DNA from: an uncultured Labedella sp.
GTDB taxonomy: Bacteria > Actinomycetota > Actinomycetes > Actinomycetales > Microbacteriaceae
Reading direction: 5' to 3'
Length of the DNA stretch: 16,622 nucleotides
Assembly: GCA_934636065.1 (NCBI GenBank)
Contig: CAKTZW010000009.1
Location: 1 to 16,622 of the forward strand
The notes beneath the pieces are model-generated. The model was given only the letters and a program-made list of their open reading frames with translations, did not search any database and was not told the DNA's origin. How positions within the stretch are numbered: the stretch's first letter is position 1; the number at the start of each line of letters is the position of its first letter. This document shows positions 6,938 to 15,146 of this stretch, piece after piece. A program made the translations under genes and the position numbers.

Positions 6938-8890
6938 TCACCAGATGGTGACGCGCTCGCTCGGTTCGAGCCAGAGGGTGTCCGTCTCGACCACCCCAAA
7001 AGTACCGTAGAAGACGTCCAGGTTCCTGACAATCTGATTGCAGCGGAACTCGTTCGGCGAGTGCGGATCGATGGAGAGCAGCCGGATCACTTCGGCGTCA
7101 CGCCCCTTCTGCTGCCAGGCCTGAGCCCACGACAGGAAGAAGCGCTCGGCGCCGGTCAGACCGTCCACGACGGGCGGTTCCTCGCCGCCGAGCGACAGCA
7201 CGTACGCCTTCCAGGCGATGGAGAGCCCGCCGAGGTCGCCGATGTTCTCGCCGATGGTGAGGGCGCCGTTCACGTGGTGGTCCGGAACCTGAGCGGGGGC
7301 GAGCGCGTCGTACTGGGCGATGAGCGCCTTCGTGCGCTCCTCGAACGCCGACTTGTCCTCGGCCGTCCACCAGTCGGTGAGGCGGCCGTCGCCGTCGAAC
7401 TGCGAGCCCTGGTCGTCGAAGCCGTGCCCGATCTCGTGACCGATGACCGCGCCGATCGCGCCGTAGTTCGCGGCGGCGTCGCGCGTCGGGTCGAAGAACG
7501 GGTACTGCAGGATCGCGGCGGGGAAGACGATCTCGTTGAACCCCGGGTTGTAGTACGCGTTGATCGTCTGCGGGGTCATGAACCACTCGTCGCGGTCGAG
7601 CGGCTTGCCGATCTTCCCGAGCTCCCGGTCGAACTCGAACGCGCTCGTCGCGATCACGTTCGCGACCACGTCCTCCGCGGTGACCTCGAGGGCGGAGTAG
7701 TCCCGCCACGTCGCGGGGAACCCGATCTTGGGCGTGAACTTGTCGAGCTTCTCGAGAGCGCGACGCTTGGTCTCCTCGCCCATCCAGTCGAGCGCCTGGA
7801 TCGACTGCCGGTAGGCCTCCACGAGGTGCGCGACGAGCTCGTCCATCTGCGTCTTGGACTCGGCGGGGAAGTGCCGCTCGACGTAGACACGACCGACGGC
7901 CTCGCCGAGCGCCCCCTCGACGAAGGAGACACCGCGCTTCCACCGCTCGCGGATCTCGGGCGTGCCCGTGATGGTCGTGCCGTAGAAGGCGAAGTTGGTG
8001 TCCACGACCTCGTCGTGGAGGTACGGCGCGAAGCTCCGCAGCACCTGGAAGCGCAGCCAGTCCCGCCACGTCTCGACCGAGTCGGTCCCGAGGAGGCCCG
8101 CGACGCCCGAGACGAAGCTCGGCTGACGGACGACGACCTCCGCGAACGCGCCGCCGGGCGCGCCGAGGGCATGGAGCCAGCCGTCGAGGTCGGCGCCCGC
8201 GGCGAGCGTGCGAGCCTCCTCCCACGACATCGGGTTGTAGGTCGCGTTGCTGTCGCGGCTGCGCACGTTGTCCCAGTGGTGGGACGCGATCGCGGTCTCG
8301 AGTTCGACGATGCGGCCGGCGCTCCCCTCGGCGTCCGTCGCGCCGGCGATGCCGAGCATCGTCGCGACGAAGGTCCGATAGGCGTCGCGGATGTCGGCGA
8401 ACTTCTCCTCGCGGTAGTACGACTCGTCGGGGAGACCGAGACCGCCCTGCTCGACGAACACGAGGTAGCGCTCGGGGTTGCCGGGGTCGTTGGCGACGAA
8501 GAGCTGGAACAGACCGCGGACGCCCAGCCGCTCGAGGCGCGCGAGCGTCGGCAGCACGTCCTCGATCGAGGCCACGGCGTCCACCTGCTCGAAGAGCGGG
8601 GCGAGCGGTTCGAGGCGCACGGACTCGATGCGCTCGGTATCCATGAAGCTTGCGAACACGTCGCCGATCTTGCGCGCCTCCGTGCCCGGGTCCGCATCCT
8701 GCGACTCGACGATGATCTCGCGGACCGCCTTCTCCGCCTCCTCCGCGAGCACGTGGAAGGACCCCCAGCGCGCCTTGTCCGACGGGATCTCCGTGCGGTC
8801 GATCCACTTGCCGTTCACGTGGCGGAAGAGGTCGTCCTGCGGGCGGACGGTCGGGTCGAGTTCGTCGAGTTCGATACCGGATGCGCTCAT
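6938..8890 (-). CDS. M13 family zinc metallopeptidase (neprilysin/PepO-like)
   Basis: The 650-residue protein is a complete M13 peptidase, a family that cleaves oligopeptides within a closed chamber. The N-terminal domain begins with the typical DDLFRHVNGKWIDRTEIPSD. The catalytic domain contains NAYYNP, the zinc motif His485-Glu-Ile-Gly-His489 (VIGHEIGHGFDDQG) and the third ligand Glu548 in GENIGDLGG. The 59-residue separation between the second-domain motifs is that of neprilysin. The C-terminus has DPHSPNEFRCN and ends in the family-typical aromatic Trp. No signal peptide or membrane anchor is visible, so it is probably cytosolic, as many actinobacterial members are. The ATG at 8890 lies 6 nt after TAGGCT, consistent with a leaderless transcript, and diverges from the MATE transporter gene across 35 bp. 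Confidence 0.95.
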   Translation of the reverse strand: MSASGIELDELDPTVRPQDDLFRHVNGKWIDRTEIPSDKARWGSFHVLAEEAEKAVREIIVESQDADPGTEARKIGDVFASFMDTERIESVRLEPLAPLFEQVDAVASIEDVLPTLARLERLGVRGLFQLFVANDPGNPERYLVFVEQGGLGLPDESYYREEKFADIRDAYRTFVATMLGIAGATDAEGSAGRIVELETAIASHHWDNVRSRDSNATYNPMSWEEARTLAAGADLDGWLHALGAPGGAFAEVVVRQPSFVSGVAGLLGTDSVETWRDWLRFQVLRSFAPYLHDEVVDTNFAFYGTTITGTPEIRERWKRGVSFVEGALGEAVGRVYVERHFPAESKTQMDELVAHLVEAYRQSIQALDWMGEETKRRALEKLDKFTPKIGFPATWRDYSALEVTAEDVVANVIATSAFEFDRELGKIGKPLDRDEWFMTPQTINAYYNPGFNEIVFPAAILQYPFFDPTRDAAANYGAIGAVIGHEIGHGFDDQGSQFDGDGRLTDWWTAEDKSAFEERTKALIAQYDALAPAQVPDHHVNGALTIGENIGDLGGLSIAWKAYVLSLGGEEPPVVDGLTGAERFFLSWAQAWQQKGRDAEVIRLLSIDPHSPNEFRCNQIVRNLDVFYGTFGVVETDTLWLEPSERVTIW

Positions 8891-8896
8891 CCGCCC

Positions 8897-8902
8897 AGCC
8901 TA
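8897..8902 (-). promoter_or_regulatory. Putative -10 element for a leaderless M13 peptidase transcript
   Basis: On the minus strand TAGGCT is followed by GGGCGG and then the ATG at 8890. A TAnnnT hexamer 6-7 nt before a start codon is the actinobacterial leaderless arrangement. No clear -35 hexamer was found. Confidence 0.55.
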
Positions 8903-8913
8903 TGCCTGCCCGG

Positions 8914-8919
8914 TAGCGT
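8914..8919 (+). promoter_or_regulatory. Putative -10 element for a leaderless MATE transporter transcript
   Basis: TAGCGT is followed by GGAGGG and GTG 8926. The GGAGGG abuts the start codon and is too close to act as a Shine-Dalgarno site, whereas the hexamer is exactly placed for transcription to begin at the GTG. Confidence 0.55.
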
Positions 8920-8925
8920 GGAGGG

Positions 8926-10266
8926 GTGAGGCGATCGGGCGGGCGCGGCGCGGTGCGTGGAGTCGACCGGGAGATCATGCGGCTCGCGATCCCCGCTCTC
9001 GGCGCCCTGATCGCCGAGCCCCTCTTCCTGCTCGCCGACTCGGCGCTCGTCGGGCACCTCGGCGTCGTGCCGCTCGCCGGGCTCGGGATCGCGAGCGTCG
9101 TCCTGCAGACGATCATCGGGCTGCTCGTCTTCCTCGCCTACGCGACGACGCCCGCGGTCGCCCGGCGGCTCGGCGCCGGCGACGAACGCGGCGGCGTCTC
9201 CGTGGGCGTGGACGGGATGTGGCTCGCGCTCGGTCTCGGCGCCGTGCTCGCGGCGGTCGGGGCGCTGCTCTCGCCGTCGCTCGTGGCACTCTTCCGCCCC
9301 GATGCCGCCGTCGCCGCCGCGGCGACGACGTACCTCTCGATCTCGATGGCCGGCCTACCCGCGATGCTCGTCGTGTTCGCGGCGACCGGTCTGCTACGCG
9401 GCCTCCAGGACACGCGGACCCCGCTCGTGGTCGCCGTCGCGGGTTTCGGCGCGAACGCCGCCCTCAACGCGCTCCTCATCTACGGGGCCGGGTGGGGAAT
9501 CGCCGGGTCCGCGTGGGGCACCGTGCTCGCCCAGTGGGGCATGGTCGCGGCCTACGTCGTGGTCGTGGTGCGGCACGCTCGCCGCACCGGCGCGGTGCTC
9601 CGACCGCAACGGGACGGGATCCGGAGCTCGGCCCTGTCCGGCGGGTGGCTGCTGCTGCGCACGGCGGCGCTCCGGGCGGCTCTCGTGATCGCGACCGTCG
9701 TGGCCACAGGGATCGGCACGGCGGAGCTCGCCGGCTTCCACGTCGTCCTCACCGTTTTCTCGACGCTCGCGTTCGCGCTCGACGCGCTCGCGATCGCGGC
9801 CCAGGCCCTCGTCGGTCGAGGGCTCGGCGCCGGTGACGTCGGTTTCGTTCGATCCGTGCTCCGCCGGTGTCTCGTGTGGGGTGTCGGGGGAGGCGCGATC
9901 CTGGGAGTAGCGCTCGCCGCCGTGAGCGGCGTCGCTGGCCTCCTCTTCACCGGATCGGCGGATACGGCGGCCCTGATCGCGCCGAGCCTCGTCATCGTCG
10001 CGATCGGAACCCCCTTGGCCGGTTACGTCTTCGTGCTCGACGGGGTCCTCATCGGGGCGGGAGACGCGCGCTATCTGGCACTGACGGGGCTCGTGAACCT
10101 CGCGGTCTTCGTCCCGCTCGCCGTCGCGGCGTCGATGTGGGGCGGTGCCGGGGCAGTTGGCCTCGCGTGGCTCACCGCGGCCTTCGCGCTCGGCTACATC
10201 GCGGCCCGCGCGACGACCCTCGGGCTGCGCTCCCGCGGCACCGCCTGGCAGCGCATCGGGGTGTGA
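8926..10266 (+). CDS. MATE family efflux transporter, DinF type
   Basis: The 446-residue protein is hydrophobic throughout, consistent with about 12 membrane helices and two homologous halves. MATE carriers export cationic drugs and metabolites using proton or sodium gradients. The N-terminal signature EPLFLLADSALVGHLG (residues 31-46, with a conserved acidic Asp38 in the first helix), the following TTPAVARRLGAGDERGG loop, and the GLLRGLQDTRTPL segment are typical of the DinF branch. The second half has ALAIAAQALVGRGLGAGD and VLDGVLIGAGDARYL. I take GTG 8926 as the start because of the TAGCGT hexamer 6 nt upstream; ATG 8977 is an internal alternative that would begin just before the first helix. 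The physiological substrate cannot be inferred. Confidence 0.92.
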   Translation: MRRSGGRGAVRGVDREIMRLAIPALGALIAEPLFLLADSALVGHLGVVPLAGLGIASVVLQTIIGLLVFLAYATTPAVARRLGAGDERGGVSVGVDGMWLALGLGAVLAAVGALLSPSLVALFRPDAAVAAAATTYLSISMAGLPAMLVVFAATGLLRGLQDTRTPLVVAVAGFGANAALNALLIYGAGWGIAGSAWGTVLAQWGMVAAYVVVVVRHARRTGAVLRPQRDGIRSSALSGGWLLLRTAALRAALVIATVVATGIGTAELAGFHVVLTVFSTLAFALDALAIAAQALVGRGLGAGDVGFVRSVLRRCLVWGVGGGAILGVALAAVSGVAGLLFTGSADTAALIAPSLVIVAIGTPLAGYVFVLDGVLIGAGDARYLALTGLVNLAVFVPLAVAASMWGGAGAVGLAWLTAAFALGYIAARATTLGLRSRGTAWQRIGV

Positions 10267-10273
10267 CCGGATC

Positions 10274-10303
10274 GTCGAACTTCGTGGTCACACGAACTTC
10301 GAC
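10274..10303. terminator. Inverted repeat after the MATE gene, candidate terminator
   Basis: GTCGAACTTCGTG, loop GTCA, then CACGAACTTCGAC make a 13-bp stem with one C-C mismatch, 7 bp after the MATE stop codon. Each arm contains CGAACTTCG, itself nearly self-complementary, so an operator is also possible. No U-tract follows. Confidence 0.55.
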
Positions 10304-10453
10304 GGAAGCGGCGACAACCGCGGATGCGGCGTGAAGAAGGGGTTGAACGCCCCCAGTGCGGGGGTCGAAAGCGAGAGTTTGCTTGTGGAGGGTTTCATCC
10401 GGGTGCAGGGTACGGAACATCTATCGGGTTAGACCCAATGAAGGGTTCGTGCC
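10304..10453 (+). other. RHS upstream region with ribosome binding site
   Basis: This is the leader of the RHS gene. It holds a short hairpin (CCCCC-AGTGC-GGGGG at 10350-10364) and, at 10440-10445, GAAGGG 8 nt before ATG 10454, which fixes that start. No convincing -35/-10 pair could be assigned. Confidence 0.5.
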
Positions 10454-13400
10454 ATGCGCCGTCGCTCTACCGTCGGATCGATCGCTCTGATCTCCGTGTC
10501 CTTGCTCCTCGCGGGCGGCTTGTCGCCCGCTCAGGGGCTCACGGGTGACGAAATCGTCGAGCCTCCCTCGTCGCCGCTCGACGAGGTGTGGGAAGCGCCG
10601 GCGGACGCGGGCGAGGGGGCGATCCCCGATCCCGACGCTCCGACCGATCCGTGGGAGAAGCCGGCGATCGATCGCGCGCTGCCGCGTCCCGGCGGATCGA
10701 CGGCGAAGGCTCCTCCGGGCACTCCCGTGGGCAAGCCCGGACTGGGCGAGCTGCCGCACTTCTCGTTCGACGAGACCGAGTTGGCGACTGACACGGTCGC
10801 GCGGGTGAACCTCGGCAATGGGAACCTGCTGCTGACGGCGAACGACGGGATCCTGAACGGCCCGTCGCTCTCGGTGCGGAACGACCGGTTCTACAACGGC
10901 CTGTCCTCGTCGAACGGTTCCTTCGGCGGCGGTTGGTCCTCTCCGCTGTCGGCTCGCGACGTGGGCCTCGCCGTGACGTCGTCGCAAGCTACGTACACGG
11001 GTGCGAACGGGTTCACGGCCGTTTTCACGAAGAACAGTTCCGGCGCGTGGGTCGCTCCGGCCGGCTTCAAGGCGACGCTCACGACGACCGCCTCCCCGAC
11101 GGTCCACACCCTCACCTACAACCAGACGGGAGAGCGGTTCGTCTTCAACTCCGCCGGGTGGATCACCGCGAACCGCGACCGCAACGGCGAGGGCACGACG
11201 TACACCTACAACCCGTCGACCGGTCAGATCACGAACGTCTATGAGGCGTCCGGCCGCTCCTATGCGGTCACCTGGACCACCGCCGGGTCGACGCAGGTGA
11301 TCTCGACGATCACCGATTCGGCCGGCCGCACCACCACCTACACCGCGAACACGTCGGGCCAGCTGACGAAGGTCGAGTCCCCGGGAGGCCGGTGGCACGA
11401 GTTCTCCTACGATTCCACGGGGCGACTGTCGGAGCTGCGCTCGATCGGCACCGCGGGATCCTCGACGCACACGAAGACGGTGTTCGAGTACGACTCCTCC
11501 CACCGGATCACCGCGATCAAGCGCGGCCTGGTCTCCTCGGCCACCTTCTCGACCACCACGACCTACGGTTGGGCCTCCGGCACGACGACCGTGACGGATG
11601 GCAACGGGCACGCCTCGACCTACGCGATCGACGCGCAAGGGCGCGTCACGTCGGCGACCGACGCGAACGGCTACAAGCGGGAGCAGACCTGGACCGCGAA
11701 CAGCGACATCGCGACGACCACCGACGCGCTCGCGGCCGGGACGACGCCGGGCAATACGACGACCTACTCCTACGACGCCCTCGGAAACGCCACCGGCGTC
11801 TCACTTCCGACGGGTGCGGCAGCGTCCGCCGCCTACGCGACGGGCGTCGGTTGTGCCGGCACAGGGGGGACGACGTTCCAGCCGAAGTGCTCGAAGGACG
11901 CCGCCGGGAACGGGAAAAAGTTCGACTACGACGCGAACGGCAACCTCACCGGCACCACCGACACGACGAGCGGCGGGACCGGCGCGGTCACCCAGTCGTA
12001 CACCTACGAGAACGCCGCCGGCAGCGTCTGCGGCGGCTTCGCGGGCCAGCAGTGCACGTCGAAGGACGGCAACAACAACGTCACCAGCTACGACTACGAC
12101 GCGGACGGGAACCTGATCCTCGTCGACGCCCCCGCGCCGCAGGGCGGCACCTCCTACACCCACGACTCGCTCGGCCGGGTCCTCACCGTCACCGACGGCA
12201 ACGGCGACACCACCACGTACGCGTACAACGTGCGTGACGACGTCGTCCTCACCACGTTCGACAACGGTGTGACGCTGGCCACCGAGTGGTACGTGAACGG
12301 TCTGAAGTCCCGGGACACCGACAGCACCGGACCCGCGCAGCTGTTCTACTGGAACGAGCTCGGGCAGCAGCGCCGCCAGCAGAACTACCTCATCTCCGGC
12401 GGCACCGTTGTGAGCGGTTCCACGATCACGATGGACTTCGCCTACGACGCCGCCGGGAACGTCACGAGCTACTCGGACACCAGCTACTACACGATCACCT
12501 ACGTGTACGACGACGCGAACCAGCGCACGCAGATCATCGAGCCGGGCGGCACCTGCGCCACCGGCGCGGGGTCCGCCGCGGACTCGGGCTGCATCAAGAT
12601 CGAGTACAACGCCAACGGCGCCGAGACCAAGCGCACCTACCCCGGCAACGCCACCGTCACCCAGACCCTCGACAACTCCGGCCGCGCGACGCGCATCACC
12701 GCGAAGGACGGCGCCGGCGTCACGAAGGTCGACATCGGCTACTCCTACACCGCCGCATCCGCGGGAGCCGCGACGAACACCGACCGGACGAACATCGTCA
12801 AGCGCACCAGCTACGCCGAGGAAGGCATCACCGCCGGCGCCGCCACGACGTACACGTACGACTCCCTCAACCGCGTCACCGCGGCCGTGGAGAAGGTCGG
12901 CACCACCACCTCCGCGTCGTGGACCTACGCCTACGACAAGGCCGGCAACCGCACCCAGCAGGTCCGTGCCGGTTCCACCGGTGCCACGGCGGGGACGATC
13001 AACTACGTCTACAACGCCGCGAACCGGATCGCATCGACGTCGGCCGACACGACCACGTGGACGTACGACGCCGCCGGGAACCAGACCCGCAACGGCATCA
13101 CCGGACAGACCGCCACCTACAACAGCCAGGGCGCCGTCACCGGAATCGGGTCCACCACCTACACGGCGATGGGGCAGGGCAACACCCTGCAGCTGACCCG
13201 CAGCGCCAACACCACCGCCTACCTCAACACCCCCCTCGGCCTCTCCGCCGAAGGCTTCGACGGACCCACCGGAGCGTCCCGCGCGTTCACGCGCGACAGC
13301 GACGGAGACGCCACCAGCGTCCGCCTCGCCGGCGGATCCCGCTACTACTACGCCAAAGACACCCTCGGCTCCGTCGTCGGACTCTTCGACAAAACCGGCA

Positions 13401-13891
13401 CCTACCTCGGCGGATACTCCTACTCCCCCTACGGAGAAGCACGCGCCACCGGCACCAACACCGCCGTCAGCACCAACAACAACCTCCGCTACATCAGCGG
13501 CTACTACGACACCGCCAGCGGGCTCTACAAACTCGGAGCACGATTTTACGACCCGAGCCTCGGCCGATTCACCCAATACGACCCGAGCGGCCAGGAGTCG
13601 GCCGCCTACGTCTACGGCGATGGGGATCCCATCAACAACTCGGACCCGAGCGGACTCATGTCATTCTCGACGTTTGTGAAGGTTGTGGACGCACTCCTGA
13701 CAGGAAAGGATGTCTACAGTCTCTTCGCTGCAGACGACACCGCAGCGGGGATCAGCGCCGCATTCGGCATAGCCTGTTCACTGGTTGCTGGGGCGATTGC
13801 GGCTCCAACCGCAGTCGGCGCGCTTGTTGCCATCGGCGGCTGTGCCGTCGCAGGTTTGATGCTGGATGCATCACTCGCGGAAGGAAGTTGA
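10454..13891 (+). CDS. Secreted RHS/YD-repeat polymorphic toxin-like protein with short hydrophobic C-terminal tip
   Basis: The 1145-residue protein begins with a Sec-type signal peptide (MRRRSTVGSIALISVSLLLAGG, possible cleavage near residue 28) and an acidic Pro-rich segment. Next comes an N-terminal module typical of wall-associated RHS proteins (VNLGNGNLLLTANDG, then LSVRNDRFYNGLSS). Residues about 220-960 carry many YD repeats (YDSTGRLSELR, YDALGNATGV, YDANGNLTG, YDADGNL). The RHS core lies at about 969-1068: LGSVVGLFDK, GYSYSPYGEAR, LRYISGYYDTASGLYKLGARFYDPSLGRF as overlapping family motifs, then NNSDPSGL at 1061-1068. In this family the core forms a cage around a variable toxin tip that follows the DPxG motif. 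Here the tip is only 77 residues and is dominated by a Gly/Ala hydrophobic segment (AAFGIACSLVAGAIAAP... AIGGCAVAGLML) rather than a recognised nuclease or ADP-ribosyltransferase. The small gene 3 bp downstream is the candidate immunity gene. Confidence 0.88.
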   Translation: MRRRSTVGSIALISVSLLLAGGLSPAQGLTGDEIVEPPSSPLDEVWEAPADAGEGAIPDPDAPTDPWEKPAIDRALPRPGGSTAKAPPGTPVGKPGLGELPHFSFDETELATDTVARVNLGNGNLLLTANDGILNGPSLSVRNDRFYNGLSSSNGSFGGGWSSPLSARDVGLAVTSSQATYTGANGFTAVFTKNSSGAWVAPAGFKATLTTTASPTVHTLTYNQTGERFVFNSAGWITANRDRNGEGTTYTYNPSTGQITNVYEASGRSYAVTWTTAGSTQVISTITDSAGRTTTYTANTSGQLTKVESPGGRWHEFSYDSTGRLSELRSIGTAGSSTHTKTVFEYDSSHRITAIKRGLVSSATFSTTTTYGWASGTTTVTDGNGHASTYAIDAQGRVTSATDANGYKREQTWTANSDIATTTDALAAGTTPGNTTTYSYDALGNATGVSLPTGAAASAAYATGVGCAGTGGTTFQPKCSKDAAGNGKKFDYDANGNLTGTTDTTSGGTGAVTQSYTYENAAGSVCGGFAGQQCTSKDGNNNVTSYDYDADGNLILVDAPAPQGGTSYTHDSLGRVLTVTDGNGDTTTYAYNVRDDVVLTTFDNGVTLATEWYVNGLKSRDTDSTGPAQLFYWNELGQQRRQQNYLISGGTVVSGSTITMDFAYDAAGNVTSYSDTSYYTITYVYDDANQRTQIIEPGGTCATGAGSAADSGCIKIEYNANGAETKRTYPGNATVTQTLDNSGRATRITAKDGAGVTKVDIGYSYTAASAGAATNTDRTNIVKRTSYAEEGITAGAATTYTYDSLNRVTAAVEKVGTTTSASWTYAYDKAGNRTQQVRAGSTGATAGTINYVYNAANRIASTSADTTTWTYDAAGNQTRNGITGQTATYNSQGAVTGIGSTTYTAMGQGNTLQLTRSANTTAYLNTPLGLSAEGFDGPTGASRAFTRDSDGDATSVRLAGGSRYYYAKDTLGSVVGLFDKTGTYLGGYSYSPYGEARATGTNTAVSTNNNLRYISGYYDTASGLYKLGARFYDPSLGRFTQYDPSGQESAAYVYGDGDPINNSDPSGLMSFSTFVKVVDALLTGKDVYSLFAADDTAAGISAAFGIACSLVAGAIAAPTAVGALVAIGGCAVAGLMLDASLAEGS
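13106..13597 (+). repeat. RHS core repeat, copy 1 (inside the full-length gene)
   Basis: Reference copy of a segment of about 492 bp spanning the end of the YD repeats and the RHS core up to the Ser-Gly-Gln-Glu codons. It recurs at constant offsets +1303 (copy 2) and, for its last 244 bp, +2296 (copy 3), with no indels seen. Confidence 0.9.
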
Positions 13892-13894
13892 GCG

Positions 13895-14134
13895 GTGAGC
13901 GGTGAGAAGCGCGACCAAGACGGAGAGACCCGTCGATATAAGTGGCGTTATGGTCCTCTGCGTCTGCTCTTGCCATGGATCAGTATCGGTTTAGGGGTGG
14001 CTCTGCTGGTCAAAGGGGGCATCGACCTCCGGGACAGCGGCGAGTCCCTTTTTCTGTATCTCGGCGGAGGACTCATCGTGCTCGGCATCGCGTTCATCTT
14101 CATATACCGATGGATGGCAAAACGAGGGATCTAG
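13895..14134 (+). CDS. Two-helix membrane protein, candidate immunity protein for the RHS tip
   Basis: A 79-residue protein starting at GTG 13895, 3 bp after the RHS stop and 7 nt after AAGGAAG. A charged N-terminus (MSGEKRDQDGETRRYKWRYG) is followed by a first hydrophobic span (about residues 24-42, LLLPWISIGLGVALLVKGG), a short polar loop (DLRDSGES) and a second span (about 51-70, LFLYLGGGLIVLGIAFIFIY), ending RWMAKRG. No family is recognised. Its position directly after a polymorphic-toxin tip and tight spacing fit the usual toxin-immunity order, and a membrane location suits a tip that looks membrane-active. It contains TTA and ATA codons, rare in the flanking high-GC genes, as expected of transferred tip-immunity cassettes. 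Function is inferred from context only. Confidence 0.65.
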   Translation: MSGEKRDQDGETRRYKWRYGPLRLLLPWISIGLGVALLVKGGIDLRDSGESLFLYLGGGLIVLGIAFIFIYRWMAKRGI

Positions 14135-14164
14135 CGCTCAGTTCGTCGACGAGGAGATGGCGTG

Positions 14165-14401
14165 ATGGGTTTCCTGAGAAATAAGGCGCGTGGTTCCGAC
14201 AAGAGATCCTCCGGTACCAGTTTCGTTGTGTTCGGCGTGGGTCTCTGCATTATCAGCTTGATCGTCACGATGATCATCGAGAGCACTGGTGTCGCCCCGC
14301 AGAGCGGGCGTGGCCAGTTCCTAGCAGCGTTCGGTTTGCCAGCCGGCATCATCGTCGCCATCGCAGGATTCATAATGATCGCTCGTGGTCGCAACCGTTG
14401 A
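14165..14401 (+). CDS. Two-helix membrane protein, unpaired immunity-like gene
   Basis: From ATG 14165 (GAGGAG at 14151-14156, 8-nt spacing; GTG 14162 is also in frame) a 78-residue protein is encoded. A basic N-terminus (MGFLRNKARGSDKRSSG) precedes two hydrophobic spans, FVVFGVGLCIISLIVTMIIE and FLAAFGLPAGIIVAIAGFIM, joined by a polar loop, with an ARGRNR tail. Topology matches the other small proteins of this locus, but no obvious sequence identity to them is visible by eye. It follows the first immunity candidate by 30 bp, yet no tip lies between them. It may be a second protein needed for the same tip or the surviving immunity gene of a lost or replaced tip. Its 3' end overlaps the start of the orphan RHS reading frame by 17 nt. 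Function unknown. Confidence 0.6.
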   Translation: MGFLRNKARGSDKRSSGTSFVVFGVGLCIISLIVTMIIESTGVAPQSGRGQFLAAFGLPAGIIVAIAGFIMIARGRNR

Positions 14402-15146
14402 CGAAGGCCAGACCGCCACCTACAACAGCCAGGGCGCCGTCACCGGAATCGGGTCCACGACCTACACCGCGATGGGGCAGGGCAACACCCTGCAGCTGAC
14501 CCGCAGCGCCAACACCACCGCCTACCTCAACACCCCCCTCGGCCTCTCCGCCGAAGGCTTCGACGGACCCACCGGAGCGTCCCGCGCGTTCACGCGCGAC
14601 AGCGACGGAGACGCCACCAGCGTCCGCCTCGCCGGCGGATCCCGCTACTACTACGCCAAAGACACCCTCGGCTCCGTCGTCGGACTCTTCGACAAGGCGG
14701 GTGCTTACCTCGGCGGATACTCCTACTCCCCCTACGGAGAAGCCCGCGCCACCGGCACCAACACCGCCGTCAGCACCAACAACAACCTCCGCTACATCGC
14801 CGGCTATTACGACACCGCCAGCGGGCTCTACAAGCTCAGGTCTCGCATGTACGACCCAAGCCTCGGGCGCTTTACGCAGTACGATCCCAGCGGGCAGGAG
14901 TCAAACCCTTACGGTTACGCATCGTGCAATCCCGTCAACGCGTCGGACCCCACCGGCAACGGACCCTCAGGTCTTCCAACCCTCGGCGGACTCGGATTGA
15001 CGGCACTAGGGCTCGGCACTTCAATAGGCACACTCGCGACGGCTACTACAATCGCCGCCACCGGGTTCGGAGCCGCAGTGCTGGGAGTTATCGTAGGGTT
15101 CGGAGCTCTCGCCTACGGGATAAACGCTGCGATCGGAGAATGTTGA
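14385..15146 (+). CDS. Orphan RHS C-terminal cassette 2 (core fragment plus different hydrophobic tip)
   Basis: The frame encodes up to 253 residues. After eight unrelated residues it joins the RHS core at QTATYNSQG and runs through LGSVVGLFDK, GYSYSPYGEAR and SGLYK to a diverged LRSRMYDPSLGRFTQYDPSG, then SNPYGYASCNPVNASDPTG (DPTG at 188-191). The last 62 residues differ completely from the full-length protein's tip and form a Gly/Ala-rich hydrophobic stretch (LGGLGLTALGLGTSIGTLA, then AATGFGAAVLGVIVGFGALA), ending in Cys. It lacks a signal peptide, the N-terminal module and most YD repeats. The GTG at 14385 has no good ribosome binding site, so it may be silent, translated by coupling to the overlapping small gene, or usable only after recombination into the full-length gene. 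It overlaps the next small gene by 7 nt. Confidence 0.75.
   Translation: MVATVDEGQTATYNSQGAVTGIGSTTYTAMGQGNTLQLTRSANTTAYLNTPLGLSAEGFDGPTGASRAFTRDSDGDATSVRLAGGSRYYYAKDTLGSVVGLFDKAGAYLGGYSYSPYGEARATGTNTAVSTNNNLRYIAGYYDTASGLYKLRSRMYDPSLGRFTQYDPSGQESNPYGYASCNPVNASDPTGNGPSGLPTLGGLGLTALGLGTSIGTLATATTIAATGFGAAVLGVIVGFGALAYGINAAIGEC
14409..14900 (+). repeat. RHS core repeat, copy 2
   Basis: The first 287 bp match copy 1 with only two differences seen by eye (TCCACGACC for TCCACCACC and ACACCGCG for ACACGGCG). Identity stays high to about 14833, apart from a cluster encoding KAGAY instead of KTGTY, then drops sharply toward the tip. Confidence 0.9.

Noticed and set aside
6926..8929. Long plus-strand frame (667 codons) opposite the M13 peptidase
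   Set aside because: The minus strand encodes a complete M13 protein with HExxH and GENIGD. The plus frame is Arg/Glu/Val-rich antisense.
10379..10407. TTGCTT as a possible -35 box for the RHS gene
   Set aside because: No acceptable -10 hexamer lies at 16-18 bp, so no promoter was called.
11801..13576. Long minus-strand frame inside the RHS gene
   Set aside because: Gly/Val-rich antisense of the YD repeats; no recognisable family.
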